This document shows, piece by piece, positions 27,587 through 37,507 of a stretch of DNA of 64,000 nucleotides. The notes beneath the pieces are model-generated. The model made no database searches and was not told the origin of the DNA. It saw nothing but the letters and a program-made list of their open reading frames with translations. How positions within the stretch are numbered: the stretch's first letter is position 1; each line of letters opens with the position of its first letter. This stretch comes from Gammaproteobacteria bacterium (GTDB lineage Bacteria; Pseudomonadota; Gammaproteobacteria; Pseudomonadales; Azotimanducaceae). The position numbers and the translations under genes were made by a program. The stretch spans positions 1-64,000 of the forward strand of contig VGVE01000003.1 of assembly GCA_016874135.1 (NCBI GenBank), in the 5' to 3' direction.

Positions 27587-29026
27587 ATGATTGACGTTCA
27601 CGCATCAGCGATTACACACCTCAACCACCTCATCCGGGGCGACTATTCGGCGGCAGAGCTCTTGACCGCCCACTTTGCACAGATCGACCGCCACGACCCG
27701 TCAGTCCGCGCACTCGTCTGGCAGGACCGCGAAAGTGCGGTCAAGGCAGCAGCGACAGTAAAGGGTCGACCGGACGGGCAGCGTCCGCTGCTCGGCCTCT
27801 CAATGACCGTGAAAGAGTCGTTCAACGTATCGGGCGCCCCCACCACCTGGGGCATTCCGGCTTTCCGGAACAACATCGCCAGCGCCGATGCGGTGACTGT
27901 TCAGCGGCTCCGAGCCGCAGGCGCGATCGTCTTTGGCAAATCAAACGTGCCGGAAAATCTCGCCGACTGGCAGAGCTACAACAGCATCTATGGCCAGACC
28001 AACAATCCATGGAATCTGAATCGATCACCGGGCGGATCGTCCGGCGGATCTGGTGCATCACTGGCTGCAGGATATTCGGCGCTCGAACTCGGTTCGGACA
28101 TCGGCGGCTCGATTCGCAATCCGGCCCACTTCAACGGGGTGTTCGGACACAAACCCACCTGGGGGCTGATCCCGTCCCGCGGTCAGAACCTCCCGCCAGC
28201 CATTGCGGAGCCGGATATCGCCGTCGTCGGTCCGCTCGCGCGCTCTGCCTTTGATCTTGAGCTGATGCTGGATGTGCTCGCTGCACCTGATCTGCTCGAT
28301 AAAGGGCTGCGTTACGAACTCAAGGGATTGCCCTATCGCAACCTTGGTCAGCTGCGTGTCGGTGTCTGGGCCAATGATCCGGTGTGCCCCGTGAGCCGCG
28401 AAACCGAGAGTCGGGTTCTGAAGGTCGCGGATGCGCTCGCACAGGCCGGAGCCTACGTGAACCACGACGCTCGCCCTGAGTTCACCTCGCAGCACAACCA
28501 CGATGTCTACACTACGCTGCTCTTTTCGTTCCTGGCGGTCAGTTTTCCTGACGAGGAATACAACGCAATGAAGGCGGCGGCAGCACAGATCCCCGAGGGC
28601 GCCAACGATCCGGCTTCGCGGATGCCGAAGATCGCAACGCTGAACCATCGCGACTGGCTTCGTTACAACAACATGCGCGACTACCTGCGCTGGGCCTGGC
28701 ACCGCTTCTTCGAGCAGTACGACATCCTGCTCGCCCCGCAGAATCCGACGCCGGCGTTCCCCCATGACCATGGACCCCCGGAACAGCGCACCGTCACCGT
28801 GGACGGCAATCCACAGGACTACATGCAACAGATCTTCTGGGCGGGTCTGATCGGTATCTCGAGGCTGCCTTCAACGGTGATACCGACAGGGGCCGGTGAA
28901 GAAGGATTGCCTATCGGCGTACAGATCGTTGGGAATGCGTTCGATGATCGCCTGACGATCCAAGTGGCACAGGAACTGGAACGGCAAGGCTTTCGCTTTG
29001 CCGTTCCTCCGGGTTTCGCCAACTAG
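27587..29026 (+). CDS. Amidase signature family protein
   Basis: 479 residues. The catalytic Ser-cisSer-Lys triad is visible: Lys in TVKESFNV, the SGGSGASLAAG glycine/serine stretch and the signature DIGGSIRNPAHFNGVFG. The C-terminal GLPIGVQIVG is typical. Cytosolic amidases of this class hydrolyse amides such as aryl or indole acetamides; GatA is unlikely because gatB/C are absent. Overlaps the end of the convergent deacylase gene by four bases. Confidence 0.88.
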   Translation: MIDVHASAITHLNHLIRGDYSAAELLTAHFAQIDRHDPSVRALVWQDRESAVKAAATVKGRPDGQRPLLGLSMTVKESFNVSGAPTTWGIPAFRNNIASADAVTVQRLRAAGAIVFGKSNVPENLADWQSYNSIYGQTNNPWNLNRSPGGSSGGSGASLAAGYSALELGSDIGGSIRNPAHFNGVFGHKPTWGLIPSRGQNLPPAIAEPDIAVVGPLARSAFDLELMLDVLAAPDLLDKGLRYELKGLPYRNLGQLRVGVWANDPVCPVSRETESRVLKVADALAQAGAYVNHDARPEFTSQHNHDVYTTLLFSFLAVSFPDEEYNAMKAAAAQIPEGANDPASRMPKIATLNHRDWLRYNNMRDYLRWAWHRFFEQYDILLAPQNPTPAFPHDHGPPEQRTVTVDGNPQDYMQQIFWAGLIGISRLPSTVIPTGAGEEGLPIGVQIVGNAFDDRLTIQVAQELERQGFRFAVPPGFAN

Positions 29027-30729
29027 ACCCCGCCGCGCACCAGACGGCCCGGTAGCGCACCGGTGTGCTGCCCGTCGGTGAAGATCGTTTGTCCGCGTTT
29101 GACGATGTGTGAATAACCGGAAACCTGTTGCACCAGTCTGCGACCACCGGCAGGCAGGTCGTAGATCGCTTCCGGTCTTGACAACTGCAATCGATCAAAG
29201 TCAATGACGTTGATATCCGCGAGCTTGCCAGCGGCGAGCAGGCCTCGATCATCAAGCCCATAGGCGAGCGCCGTATCACGCGACAACTTCCTGACGAGAA
29301 ACTCAAGGGGCATGCGCTCGCCCTTCACGCGGTCACGACCCCAGTGGGTCAGAATGAACGTGGCCATGCCGGCATCCGCGATTACGCCGCAGTGCGCGCC
29401 TCCGTCGGAGAGTCCGAACAGCACGTTCGGATGCTCCATGGATTTGCGGAAGTTGTCGAAGTTGTAGGTCTGATACCCACCGAGTGGCTGGTAGAAGAGT
29501 TCACGGCCGTCATGTTGAAGCAGCAGGTCGTACATGACTTCGAAGCCGGATTTACCGAGCTTGGCAGCAAGTCCCGCGACACTCTGGTCACGATCAGGTT
29601 CGTAGTTGGGACGCTCACCGAGCGGGAACACCTGCCACAACAACTTGTCGAGTGGTACTCCCAACATCGTCATGGTAATGCTGCTCGTTTCCGACAGCAG
29701 TTTTGCGCGGGTTTCGGGAGTGCGCATGCGAGCAACTCTTGCTTCGAGAGGCAGGTTGGCGAGTTCGCTCATAAACGTCGGATGGCGCAGGAAGACATGG
29801 AAGTTCGACTGCAATCCATGCAGGACACCGGTTGGCCGACCCGCCATCTGCGGACGAACTTCGAATCCTTCGCGCCTGGCATCTTCGGCGATATTGTACA
29901 TCTTGTTATTTTCGTAGGCCGCAGCCGAGGTGGCGACGAGTGTCACTGGTCGGCCAGTTTCACGGATGAACGCCTTCACCCAGGCCCACTCCTCATCCCC
30001 ACCGAGATGATCGGACACCATTTCGAACACGCCGTGTTTCAGGCCTTTCATTGCCAGACCCAGCGCCAACATTTCATCACCCCCGGCAAACGTGCCAGGT
30101 ACGTGAACGCCTTTCTTGTCTGTATGCAGCCACGTACGCGAGCTGGAAAAACCGAGCGCGCCGGCGAGCATGCCCTTGCGCACTTCTTCCTGCATGGCGG
30201 CGAGTTCGGCGGCCGTTGGTTGTGCGTCCCTATCATTGCACCGATCACCCATGACGTAGGCGCGCACGGCTCCGTGGGGTACATGCGTACCGATATCGAT
30301 GGTGCGGGCCTTGCGGTCGAGTGCATCGAGGTATTCGCCAAACGACTCCCACTGCCAATCGATCCCTTCTGCAAGCGCGGCACCCGGTATGTCTTCCACA
30401 CCTTCCATGAGTTCGATGAGGAACTGCTCGGCACCGGGGCGCACCGGCGCGAAGCCCACTCCACAGTTACCCATTACTGCGGTGGTCACTCCATGCCAGC
30501 TGGAGGGAGCGAGGAGCGGATCCCAAGTCGCCTGGCCGTCGTAGTGGGTATGCACATCCACCCATCCGGGTGTCACCAGTGCACCTGCCGCATCGATGGT
30601 GTGGCGAGCGGAACCTTCGACCCGCCCGACAGCAACGATTTTTTCCCCGTCGATGGCGATATCCGCAGTACGGGGCGCATCACCCGAACCATCGATAACG
30701 GTGCCGCGTTTGATAATCAGATCATGCAT
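29023..30729 (-). CDS. N-acyl-D-amino-acid deacylase/amidohydrolase
   Basis: 568 residues from Met at 30729 (MHDLIIKRGT), after AGGGGAG. The metal motif is VDVHTHYDGQATWDP, followed by TTAVMGNCGVGFAPVRP. These are D-aminoacylase family features (amidohydrolase superfamily) that release D-amino acids from N-acyl forms or act on related cyclic amides. Convergent with the amidase, which together suggests amide-compound scavenging. Substrate uncertain. Confidence 0.85.
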   Translation of the reverse strand: MHDLIIKRGTVIDGSGDAPRTADIAIDGEKIVAVGRVEGSARHTIDAAGALVTPGWVDVHTHYDGQATWDPLLAPSSWHGVTTAVMGNCGVGFAPVRPGAEQFLIELMEGVEDIPGAALAEGIDWQWESFGEYLDALDRKARTIDIGTHVPHGAVRAYVMGDRCNDRDAQPTAAELAAMQEEVRKGMLAGALGFSSSRTWLHTDKKGVHVPGTFAGGDEMLALGLAMKGLKHGVFEMVSDHLGGDEEWAWVKAFIRETGRPVTLVATSAAAYENNKMYNIAEDARREGFEVRPQMAGRPTGVLHGLQSNFHVFLRHPTFMSELANLPLEARVARMRTPETRAKLLSETSSITMTMLGVPLDKLLWQVFPLGERPNYEPDRDQSVAGLAAKLGKSGFEVMYDLLLQHDGRELFYQPLGGYQTYNFDNFRKSMEHPNVLFGLSDGGAHCGVIADAGMATFILTHWGRDRVKGERMPLEFLVRKLSRDTALAYGLDDRGLLAAGKLADINVIDFDRLQLSRPEAIYDLPAGGRRLVQQVSGYSHIVKRGQTIFTDGQHTGALPGRLVRGGV

Positions 30730-31280
30730 GTTCACTCCCCTTGAATTTGCCGAATGCCGAAGGCTAACCGCGCACACTCGTATTGTCGAATTACCTACCC
30801 TGATAGGTGGTTTCTGCCCTCACGGTCGCCTCACCTCGTTTGCATACTGGCTGCATGGATAGCCCTTTCAACCACCTCGCTGGCAGTTTCATCCTGATAT
30901 TCACGGCAACGGTCTTTGTCTGTGAATCGCCGGGTGAAGCACCCCTCTTTTTGGACCTGCCGTGTCCGCATGGCACGGCACTGCGAATCGATCCGGCGCC
31001 ACTGATCCAGTCTGTTGGTATATCAGCAGAATCGACAGGTGAAGCCGCTTTCGCCAAGGGATCAAACTCAGGCGCAACAGCAAAGCGAAATCCAAGCCGA
31101 CCGGCGACGATTTGGCGCGTGCAACTCTGCGAAACGGCACGTACCGGGCTGCGTGCGGTGCAATTGAAAAAACGCAAAGGGCATTCGATCGCCGAAGCAG
31201 TACAGCTCGAATCTGAACTTCGGGAGCAGCGCGAGACAATCCGCGAAAACTGTTGGTAGCCAGCAGGCAGAAATTTCCGG
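30730..31280. other. Intergenic region, no supported gene
   Basis: About 550 bases. Open frames on both strands reach 120-150 codons (for example a plus frame to 31259) but show no family motif, no consistent ribosome site and low-complexity Arg/Ser composition. It probably holds the deacylase promoter and decayed sequence next to two broken genes. Confidence 0.4.
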
Positions 31281-31764
31281 TCACCGAACCAGCACGTTTT
31301 TCCCGGCCTTGGTCAATATCGTCACGCGCTCAAGATCGATGGCGATGGCCGTGCCTTTCATGGCCCCATCGAACTGCCGTTCGATCGGATGCATCTGGTC
31401 GTAGACACGCTGCCGCTCATCACCAGCCGTAATGACCCTGCCTTTGCCTTCAAGCGTGCAGTAGACGCGCTCCTGGATATCTCCGTCGATGAACGCCATG
31501 TACGGGCGGGTCGGGAGGGTACGCAGCAGCGGCGAGTCCGGATTTCGCACCCAGATCACAAGGGTATCCGGGTTGTGAAAGTGCGTGCTGCCATAGAGAG
31601 ATATGCGGCTTGCCGTGTTCATCAACATAGGAAGCGGTGAGAGTTTTGAGCGAATTCAGCGCAGCATCGATGCGGCTGCGGATGTCTTCAGGGATGTCCA
31701 ACACGTTGATGTCCTGCCGGGTCTTGACGGAGTTTCTTCGTTGTCTTGCTGCAGTGACTTCCAC
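31281..31764 (-). pseudogene. PNPOx-like (pyridoxamine 5'-phosphate oxidase fold) protein, frameshifted
   Basis: Upstream frame reads DILDIP-like NVLDIPEDIRSRIDA and TLTASYVDEHGKPHISL; downstream frame continues with SLYGSTHFHNPDTLVIWVRNPDSP and LRTLPTRPYMAFIDGD. These parts are contiguous in PNPOx-like flavin-fold proteins, but the frame changes by one base near 31592-31604 in a TCTCTCTAT-type run, consistent with one missing base. A GTG at 31764 is a possible start; no ATG is near. Either a pseudogene or a sequencing error. It lies next to another broken gene, which favours real decay but is not proof. Confidence 0.7.
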
Positions 31765-31815
31765 ACCAGCACGTAAGTCCCGATCGTAAGGCAGTCCAAA
31801 AGGGGGCAGCCAGTC

Positions 31816-32664
31816 ATGCTTGAACGAAAAGGCGTGTATTTTCGGGTCAGACAGAGTCCCGCTCCTGCCGAGAGCAGCCAGCTTGAAGAGGAAGGGTACG
31901 CGGTCATTAGTGGTGTTCTCGCCGCCGATGAGATCGCCGCCCTCAAGGCGGAACTTGAACGTGTTTACCGGGATTTCCCCGCCGATCCGCGCCTGATGCA
32001 TCTCGATCCAGAGGAGCGAGAGGACTTTCGCTACCAGATGTTCAACCGTTCAGCCGAGGCCCGGGCGACCATCGCCCATCCGCGAATTCTCGAAGTGGTA
32101 GAACCGCTGCTGGGTGAGGATTGTCATGTCATCGCCAATACCTGCTGGCGCAACCCACCGCCCAGTCGCAATCAGCATGGTGGCGGCGCCTGGCACATCG
32201 ACGCTGGTCCCCATATTCCCCGGCCGGAGGGCATCCCCTAGGATGACCGCATCCCGTATCCGATCTTCGCTATCGGCGCGCACATCTATGTGCAGGACTG
32301 CGGCATCGAGTCAGGCCCCACAGGCGTGTTGCCGGGCAGCCACAAATCCGGTCGGTCACCGCCGACGGACCGCGTGATGGACACGAGCCTGACCTGGGAA
32401 GGTCGCTCGGCACAGCCCTTACTTGCACGTGCCGGTGACGTTGCACTGTTTGTCTCCGACACTTGGCATCGGCGACTTCCCGCAGGCGATGGGGATCAGG
32501 GTCGATTCTTCCTGCAATGCCACTATGGCCGTCGGGATCTTGCCCAGCGGGTGCTGACGACCGTAGAGGTCAATCACGTGGAGGACGCGGACGCGCTTCG
32601 TGAGAAAGGTGGGCGAATAGCGACGCTCTTGGGGTTGCACCGCCCGTTTTTCTTCGACGGCTGA
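31816..32664 (+). pseudogene. Phytanoyl-CoA dioxygenase family protein interrupted by TAG
   Basis: The frame runs MLERKGVYF to IPRPEGIP, then TAG at 32239-32241, then in the same frame DDRIPYPIFAIGAHIYVQDC and the C-terminal part ending at 32664. WHIDAGPHIP gives the iron-binding His-x-Asp of PhyH oxygenases, and DTWHRRLPAG gives the distal His. Family members usually have Trp at the TAG position (consensus gvPW), so one TGG-to-TAG change explains it. Total length without the stop is about 280 residues, normal for the family. If the TAG is real, only the first 141 residues are made and the distal His is lost. Confidence 0.78.
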
Positions 32665-32697
32665 ACCTGGAGTTGAAGTCGGGGATCCGGGCCGCGA

Positions 32698-32844
32698 TCA
32701 GCCGGTGATCATCCATATCCCTGCCCCGGCAATACCGATCACCAACCAGAAGAGATACGGACTCAACAGAGCCACCGCCTCGGATACCCTCTCATTACTA
32801 TAGCGGCGGAAGCGGATGACCGGTTGCATGGACAACGACCTCAT
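32698..32844 (-). CDS. Small single-pass membrane protein, 48 residues
   Basis: Codes for a basic N-terminus (MRSLSMQPVIRFRRY), then a hydrophobic helix (YLFWLVIGIAGAGIWMI). Met6 at 32829 has GAGG nine bases upstream and is an alternative start. No family recognised; size and topology fit small membrane proteins. The short length makes it tentative. Confidence 0.4.
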   Translation of the reverse strand: MRSLSMQPVIRFRRYSNERVSEAVALLSPYLFWLVIGIAGAGIWMITG

Positions 32845-33032
32845 GAAATCGGGAGTTCCTGTGATCGATTTAACGTTTTTCAGCGGGTGAGCTTTGTCCG
32901 GAGTTTGTCAGGGGCCTGTCTGCCAGTCTCGCGGTGCAGGCGCTGCGTGATGTGCGGCCTGCCTTGACCCCATCGGATTTCAAATCACAAAACCAGTCTT
33001 TCTTTTCTGGACCGGATGAGTATTCTTGGCCA

Positions 33033-33118
33033 CCTCAGCCGCCGGACCTGTACGTAAGTACAGTGTCATTCTCCTCGGCAGGGCGTTTGCACCAAGACTT
33101 GCAGGCCGGCGGCTGAGG
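33033..33118. repeat. Nested inverted repeats
   Basis: Outer perfect 13-bp arms CCTCAGCCGCCGG (33033-33045) and CCGGCGGCTGAGG (33106-33118). Inside lies a perfect 6-bp hairpin CTGTAC-GTAA-GTACAG (33048-33063). It sits downstream of cysQ with no gene in 32845-33182. It may be a REP/BIME-like element, an RNA structure or a protein site. No T tract follows. Confidence 0.55.
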
Positions 33119-33182
33119 CCATCTAACACCCTCTCTGGTCACTAGCCCTGTATACCGTCCAAAGCGACCGGAACCGTTCCGA

Positions 33183-34001
33183 TCAGCCCTCTACCTGCGG
33201 CAACACCGATTTCCATGGATAGCGTCCATCCGCGACCGCGATGAAATCGGGATTCAGAACGGACTCCTTGGCGTTGTATCGGAACGCTGATCCGTCCGCT
33301 GCCCAGAGTGCTCCACCTGCGGCATGCAACACCGCGTCGGCAGCAGCGATGTCCCACTCGGAAGTCGGTCCAAGCCGCGGATACAGATCCGCTTGCCCTT
33401 CGGCAAGGATACAGAGCTTCAGTGAGCTCCCGACCGGAGTTCTCTCTGTTCGTCCACAACGCTCCTCTACCGTCTTCAGATAATCTTCAAGCCGCTGTCC
33501 ACCGTGGCTTCTGCTGGCAACAATCACCAGGGGCGTTTTTTCATTACGTTGTCTGCCACGAATCGACGTTGTCAGCCCGCTTTCCCGGCGAAAGGCCTCC
33601 CCACGCCGAACGTCTCCCCAATACATCACGCCCTGTGCGGGCACACCAACGACTCCGAACACCGCCTCGTGACCTTCGATGCAGGCGATGTTGACCGTGA
33701 ACTCGCCATTGCGGTTGATGAACTCCTTCGTCCCATCAAGCGGATCGATGAGCCAGTACCGTCGCCACTGACTGCGGATGGCCCAAGGAATGTCTGCGTC
33801 TTCTTCACTAAATACCGGAATATCCGGTGTGAGTGCAGTCAGCCCATCGACAAGTATCCGGTGGGATGCGAGATCCGCCTCGGTCAACGGCGACTGATCA
33901 GACTTGGTCGATACTTCGATTGTGCGCGCATACACCGCCATGATGGCTTCGCCGGCCTGCGCAGCGAGTGCGAGCAGTTTTTCCACATCCGCGTCTTTCA
34001 T
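33183..34001 (-). CDS. cysQ: 3'(2'),5'-bisphosphate nucleotidase CysQ
   Basis: 272 residues of the inositol-monophosphatase superfamily. The metal motifs are FSEEDADIP, WLIDPLDGTKEF and GPTSEWDIAAADAV. It removes the 3'-phosphate from PAP (3'-phosphoadenosine 5'-phosphate) made in sulfate assimilation, relieving its toxicity. It overlaps nudE by four bases, so the two are translationally coupled, as in Pseudomonas. Confidence 0.93.
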   Translation of the reverse strand: MKDADVEKLLALAAQAGEAIMAVYARTIEVSTKSDQSPLTEADLASHRILVDGLTALTPDIPVFSEEDADIPWAIRSQWRRYWLIDPLDGTKEFINRNGEFTVNIACIEGHEAVFGVVGVPAQGVMYWGDVRRGEAFRRESGLTTSIRGRQRNEKTPLVIVASRSHGGQRLEDYLKTVEERCGRTERTPVGSSLKLCILAEGQADLYPRLGPTSEWDIAAADAVLHAAGGALWAADGSAFRYNAKESVLNPDFIAVADGRYPWKSVLPQVEG

Positions 34002-34549
34002 GCTTTCTCCATGAGTTCCCGGGTCAGGGTCAACGCCGCTATGGCGCGCGCTTCTGTGAAGTCGGGGCTGCGTAACAGCTCATCCAGGCGTTCGAGAGGC
34101 CAGGGCACCACCTCGATCGGTTCCGGCTCGTCTCCCGGAAGCTGTTCCGGGTAGAGGTCTTTCGCAAACATGATGTTGATCGTGAACCCCATGTGCCCAG
34201 GCGCCAGCGTCACCCGTTTGACGAACTCGACGTGGCGGGCGCCGAAGCCGATTTCTTCTTTCAGCTCCCGGTCCGCCGCATATTCGAGCGTCTCGCCTAC
34301 GTGGGCTGCACCTTTGGGCAACGACAGCTGGACTTCATGGAAACCGGCGGCATATTCGCGGATCAGCATGATCTCGCGCCGTTCATTCAAGGCCACAACG
34401 ATCACGCCGGGGTGACCACGAACCGGCAGTCGTTCGTACACCCGTTCCACGCCATTGCTGAAACGCAGTGTCAGTTCTTCAATCGAAAACAGCCGACTGC
34501 GTGCAAGCATGCGGCTGGCGAGAATTTCGGGCAGGGGACGTTGGCTCAT
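33998..34549 (-). CDS. nudE: ADP-compounds Nudix hydrolase NudE
   Basis: 183 residues. The Nudix box reads GAAHVGETLEYAADRELKEE, matching Gx5Ex7REUxEE, followed by IGF. Position beside cysQ and yrfG/hslR/pckA matches gammaproteobacterial nudE, which hydrolyses NADH, ADP-ribose and Ap3A. Confidence 0.9.
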   Translation of the reverse strand: MSQRPLPEILASRMLARSRLFSIEELTLRFSNGVERVYERLPVRGHPGVIVVALNERREIMLIREYAAGFHEVQLSLPKGAAHVGETLEYAADRELKEEIGFGARHVEFVKRVTLAPGHMGFTINIMFAKDLYPEQLPGDEPEPIEVVPWPLERLDELLRSPDFTEARAIAALTLTRELMEKA

Positions 34550-34635
34550 ACCTCGGACAGGTATCCGGTCGCATCCGCGCGGGACAAAGTCCGTATCATA
34601 TCGGCCAAAGGCAGTAGCCGCTTGAACAGCACACT

Positions 34636-35304
34636 TTGATCGACTGGAATCAAATCGACACCGTCCTCTTCGACATGGACGGGACTCTCCTCGACCTTCA
34701 TTACGACAACCGAGTCTGGAACGAACTGCTCCCGAGCCACTACGCGAGGATGCACGGGATCAGCGTCGACGAAGCCGGCCAACGCCTGCTCGATCATATG
34801 CGGGCGATCTTCGGATCACTTGAGTTTTATTGTCTCGACTATTGGGAGCGCCATACCGCTCTCGACATCATGGCGCCGCATCGCGAGGCGACCGATCTGA
34901 TTACGTGGCGTCCCGGAGCACTCGAGTTTCTGCGGGCCATTCGGGCGACAGGGCGTCCGGCCGTGTTGGTCACCAATGCCCACCGCCGCAGCATCAACAT
35001 CAAACAGACGCACAGCAGAATCGTGGATGAACTCGATCTGACCGTATCATCACATGATGTGGGGTATCCGAAAGAAGCGACCGGGTTCTGGCTTGCGGTG
35101 CAGGACCTTCACCCCTTTGATCCTGCCCGTACTCTTTTCATCGACGACAACGCAGAGGTGCTGCACGCGGCGCGGCGATATGGAATCGGCCACATCGTCA
35201 CCATTGCGCAACCGGACAGTGCGCGACCGGTCCGCACCGACCTCCCCTATCCGGCGATTCATGATTTCACTACGTGTATGCCAACGTCACGATCCGTGCG
35301 ATGA
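34636..35304 (+). CDS. yrfG: GMP/IMP nucleotidase (HAD family, YrfG)
   Basis: 222 residues from TTG at 34636. HAD motif I is VLFDMDGTLLD, motif II is LVTNAH, and FIDDNAEV carries motif IV. The family dephosphorylates purine 5'-nucleotides. Divergent from nudE; the ATGA overlap with hslR couples translation. Confidence 0.9.
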   Translation: MIDWNQIDTVLFDMDGTLLDLHYDNRVWNELLPSHYARMHGISVDEAGQRLLDHMRAIFGSLEFYCLDYWERHTALDIMAPHREATDLITWRPGALEFLRAIRATGRPAVLVTNAHRRSINIKQTHSRIVDELDLTVSSHDVGYPKEATGFWLAVQDLHPFDPARTLFIDDNAEVLHAARRYGIGHIVTIAQPDSARPVRTDLPYPAIHDFTTCMPTSRSVR

Positions 35305-35696
35305 GCACTGATCGTGTGCGCCTCGACCAGTGGCTGTGGGCGGCACGGTTTTATCGAACCCGCGCCATGGCGAAAAACGCGATCGATGGCGGCAAGGTAC
35401 ATATGGGTGGGATCAGGGCCAAAGCCTCACGAGCAGTGCATCCCGGAGATGTCATCCTCATGACTCGGCCGTTTTTCGACATGGAAGTGACGGTCACCGG
35501 GTTGTCTGCAAATCGCGGTTCAGCAACCTTGGCCCAAGCCCTTTATGCAGAGTCCGCAGACAGTATCAACACTCGAATGAGGGTCATCGCCGCCCGTCGT
35601 CTCGAGCGCGCAGGTCTGATTCCTCCGCCGTCTCGCCCAGAAAAACATGGCCGCAGGGAACTGCGTCGCCTCAAACAATCCGAACCTGACACCTGA
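35301..35696 (+). CDS. hslR: Heat-shock protein 15 (RNA-binding S4 domain)
   Basis: 131 residues; the start is chosen at the ATGA overlap with yrf[20 protein letters not shown] is the S4 fold that binds the nascent-chain-carrying 50S subunit. Basic C-terminal tail. Conserved position before pckA; hslO does not follow here. Confidence 0.92.
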   Translation: MSTDRVRLDQWLWAARFYRTRAMAKNAIDGGKVHMGGIRAKASRAVHPGDVILMTRPFFDMEVTVTGLSANRGSATLAQALYAESADSINTRMRVIAARRLERAGLIPPPSRPEKHGRRELRRLKQSEPDT

Positions 35697-35820
35697 CCTT
35701 ACATCCTCCTCACAGGGCTACGGGAACCGGTTTGCAACTTGGTACTCGGCCGTTGTAGTTGGGGGAAAACGCTCTGGCATAATGCCGGCTTGTCAAAAAC
35801 CCCCGGGAAGACTCCTGACA

Positions 35821-37392
35821 ATGGCCGCAAACCCTCAGCCCATGGCTGGCACTCATCCTCCGCGCTCTGAAAACCACGTCGATCTCTCCACTGCTGCGCT
35901 CGCCGAGCAGGCAGTACGCAGGAATGAAGGGGAGTTTGCGAGCAACGGCGCCATTGTCGTCCTGACCGGGAAGCGGACTGGCCGCTCGCCAAAAGACCGC
36001 TTCATCGTCAAAGAGCTCTCGACCTCTGACGCAATCGACTGGGGCGCCATCAATCAGCCCGTTGCTCCGGAGATCTTCGATGCATTGTGGGACCGAGTGC
36101 AGGTCCACCTTGCCGATCGCGAGACCTTTGTATCGCATCTGCATGTCGGCGCCGATCCCGAGCACTACCTGCCGATCGAAGTCACCACGGAATACGCGTG
36201 GCATGCACTCTTCGGCCGATCCCTGTTCATCGTTCCGGATCACTTCAATCCGCACAACAAGCAGGTCTGGCAAATCGCCAACGCACCGGAGTTCACCTGT
36301 GATCCCGCCCGTGACGGGACCAACAGCGATGGCACGGTGATGATCAATTTTGCCCAGCGCAAAGTACTGCTTGCCGGCATGCGTTACGCCGGCGAGATGA
36401 AAAAATCGATGTTCTCGGTGCTGAATTTCCTGCTGCCCGAAAAAGACGTGCTGCCCATGCACTGTTCAGCAAATGTCGGCGACAGCGGCGACGTCACCCT
36501 CTTCTTCGGTCTGTCAGGGACCGGCAAAACCACATTGTCTGCCGATCCTTCCCGCTATCTGATCGGCGATGACGAACACGGCTGGGGCCGAGGTACAGTG
36601 TTCAACTTTGAAGGCGGCTGTTATGCCAAGTGCATCAACCTGTCGCGCAAGAACGAGCCGGTGATCTGGGACGCCATCGCTTTTGGCGCGATCGTCGAAA
36701 ACGTGATCATGGACCCCGACAGCCGCAATCCCGACTACACCAACAGTTCTCTCACTGAAAACACCCGCGCCTGTTATCCACGCAGCAACATCGAACTCAA
36801 GGTTGACGACAACCGCGCAGGCGAACCCAACAACATCATCTTTCTGACCTGCGATGTCAGCGGCGTTCTGCCACCGGTATCGATTCTTTCCAAGGAAGCA
36901 GCGGCGTATCACTTCCTCTCGGGTTACACCGCGGCTGTTGGCTCAACTGAAATCGGCTCCACCGAAGCCTACAAAGCTACGTTCTCCACGTGTTTCGGCG
37001 CACCGTTCTTCCCGCGGCCCGCGGGTGTTTACGCGGATCTGCTGATGAAACGTATCGAGGAATTCCGCTCGCGCGTCTATCTCGTCAATACCGGATGGAC
37101 CGGAGGTGGGTACGGCGTCGGCAAACGGTTCGACATTCCGGTTACCCGCGCAATCATCGCCGCCGTGCAGTCTGGGGCTCTTGAGAAGGTCGGCACGACA
37201 CGTATTAAAGGCCTGAACCTCGATGTTCCGGTCAGCGTTCCAGGTATCGATGCAAAACTCCTGAACCCACGCGCTGCGTGGGCTGATGTCGCTGCCTACG
37301 ACGCTGCGGCACAAAGCCTGGCCACGAAGTTCCAGGAGAATTTCCGCAAGTTCAAGGTACCTGCCGCCATCGTCGCCGCCGGTCCGGCCTGA
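35821..37392 (+). CDS. pckA: Phosphoenolpyruvate carboxykinase (ATP)
   Basis: 523 residues from Met at 35821 ([10 protein letters not shown]). [15 protein letters not shown] near the N-terminus, the kinase-1a P-loop [13 protein letters not shown] and the metal region LIGDDEHGW are all present. It makes phosphoenolpyruvate from oxaloacetate in gluconeogenesis. A possible -10 element, CATAAT, lies about 40 bases upstream of the start in the 124-base gap after hslR. Confidence 0.95.
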   Translation: MAANPQPMAGTHPPRSENHVDLSTAALAEQAVRRNEGEFASNGAIVVLTGKRTGRSPKDRFIVKELSTSDAIDWGAINQPVAPEIFDALWDRVQVHLADRETFVSHLHVGADPEHYLPIEVTTEYAWHALFGRSLFIVPDHFNPHNKQVWQIANAPEFTCDPARDGTNSDGTVMINFAQRKVLLAGMRYAGEMKKSMFSVLNFLLPEKDVLPMHCSANVGDSGDVTLFFGLSGTGKTTLSADPSRYLIGDDEHGWGRGTVFNFEGGCYAKCINLSRKNEPVIWDAIAFGAIVENVIMDPDSRNPDYTNSSLTENTRACYPRSNIELKVDDNRAGEPNNIIFLTCDVSGVLPPVSILSKEAAAYHFLSGYTAAVGSTEIGSTEAYKATFSTCFGAPFFPRPAGVYADLLMKRIEEFRSRVYLVNTGWTGGGYGVGKRFDIPVTRAIIAAVQSGALEKVGTTRIKGLNLDVPVSVPGIDAKLLNPRAAWADVAAYDAAAQSLATKFQENFRKFKVPAAIVAAGPA

Positions 37393-37507
37393 AACTGACG
37401 TCACTTTGACCTCCGGATCAGGTCGGCGCGGGTACACGAGCGGCGGGCACAGGAGCGACGAGTACGGGAGGCTGTGCCCTCCTGGCCAAACCGGTTAACC
37501 TCCTCCC

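Noticed and set aside
29344-30744. 466-codon plus frame
   Set aside because: Opposite the N-acyl-D-amino-acid deacylase; no motif or ribosome site.
30807-31259. 150-codon plus frame between the deacylase and the PNPOx-like gene
   Set aside because: Slight hydrophobic segment but no family motif, and a similar-length minus frame overlaps it; coding potential not supported.
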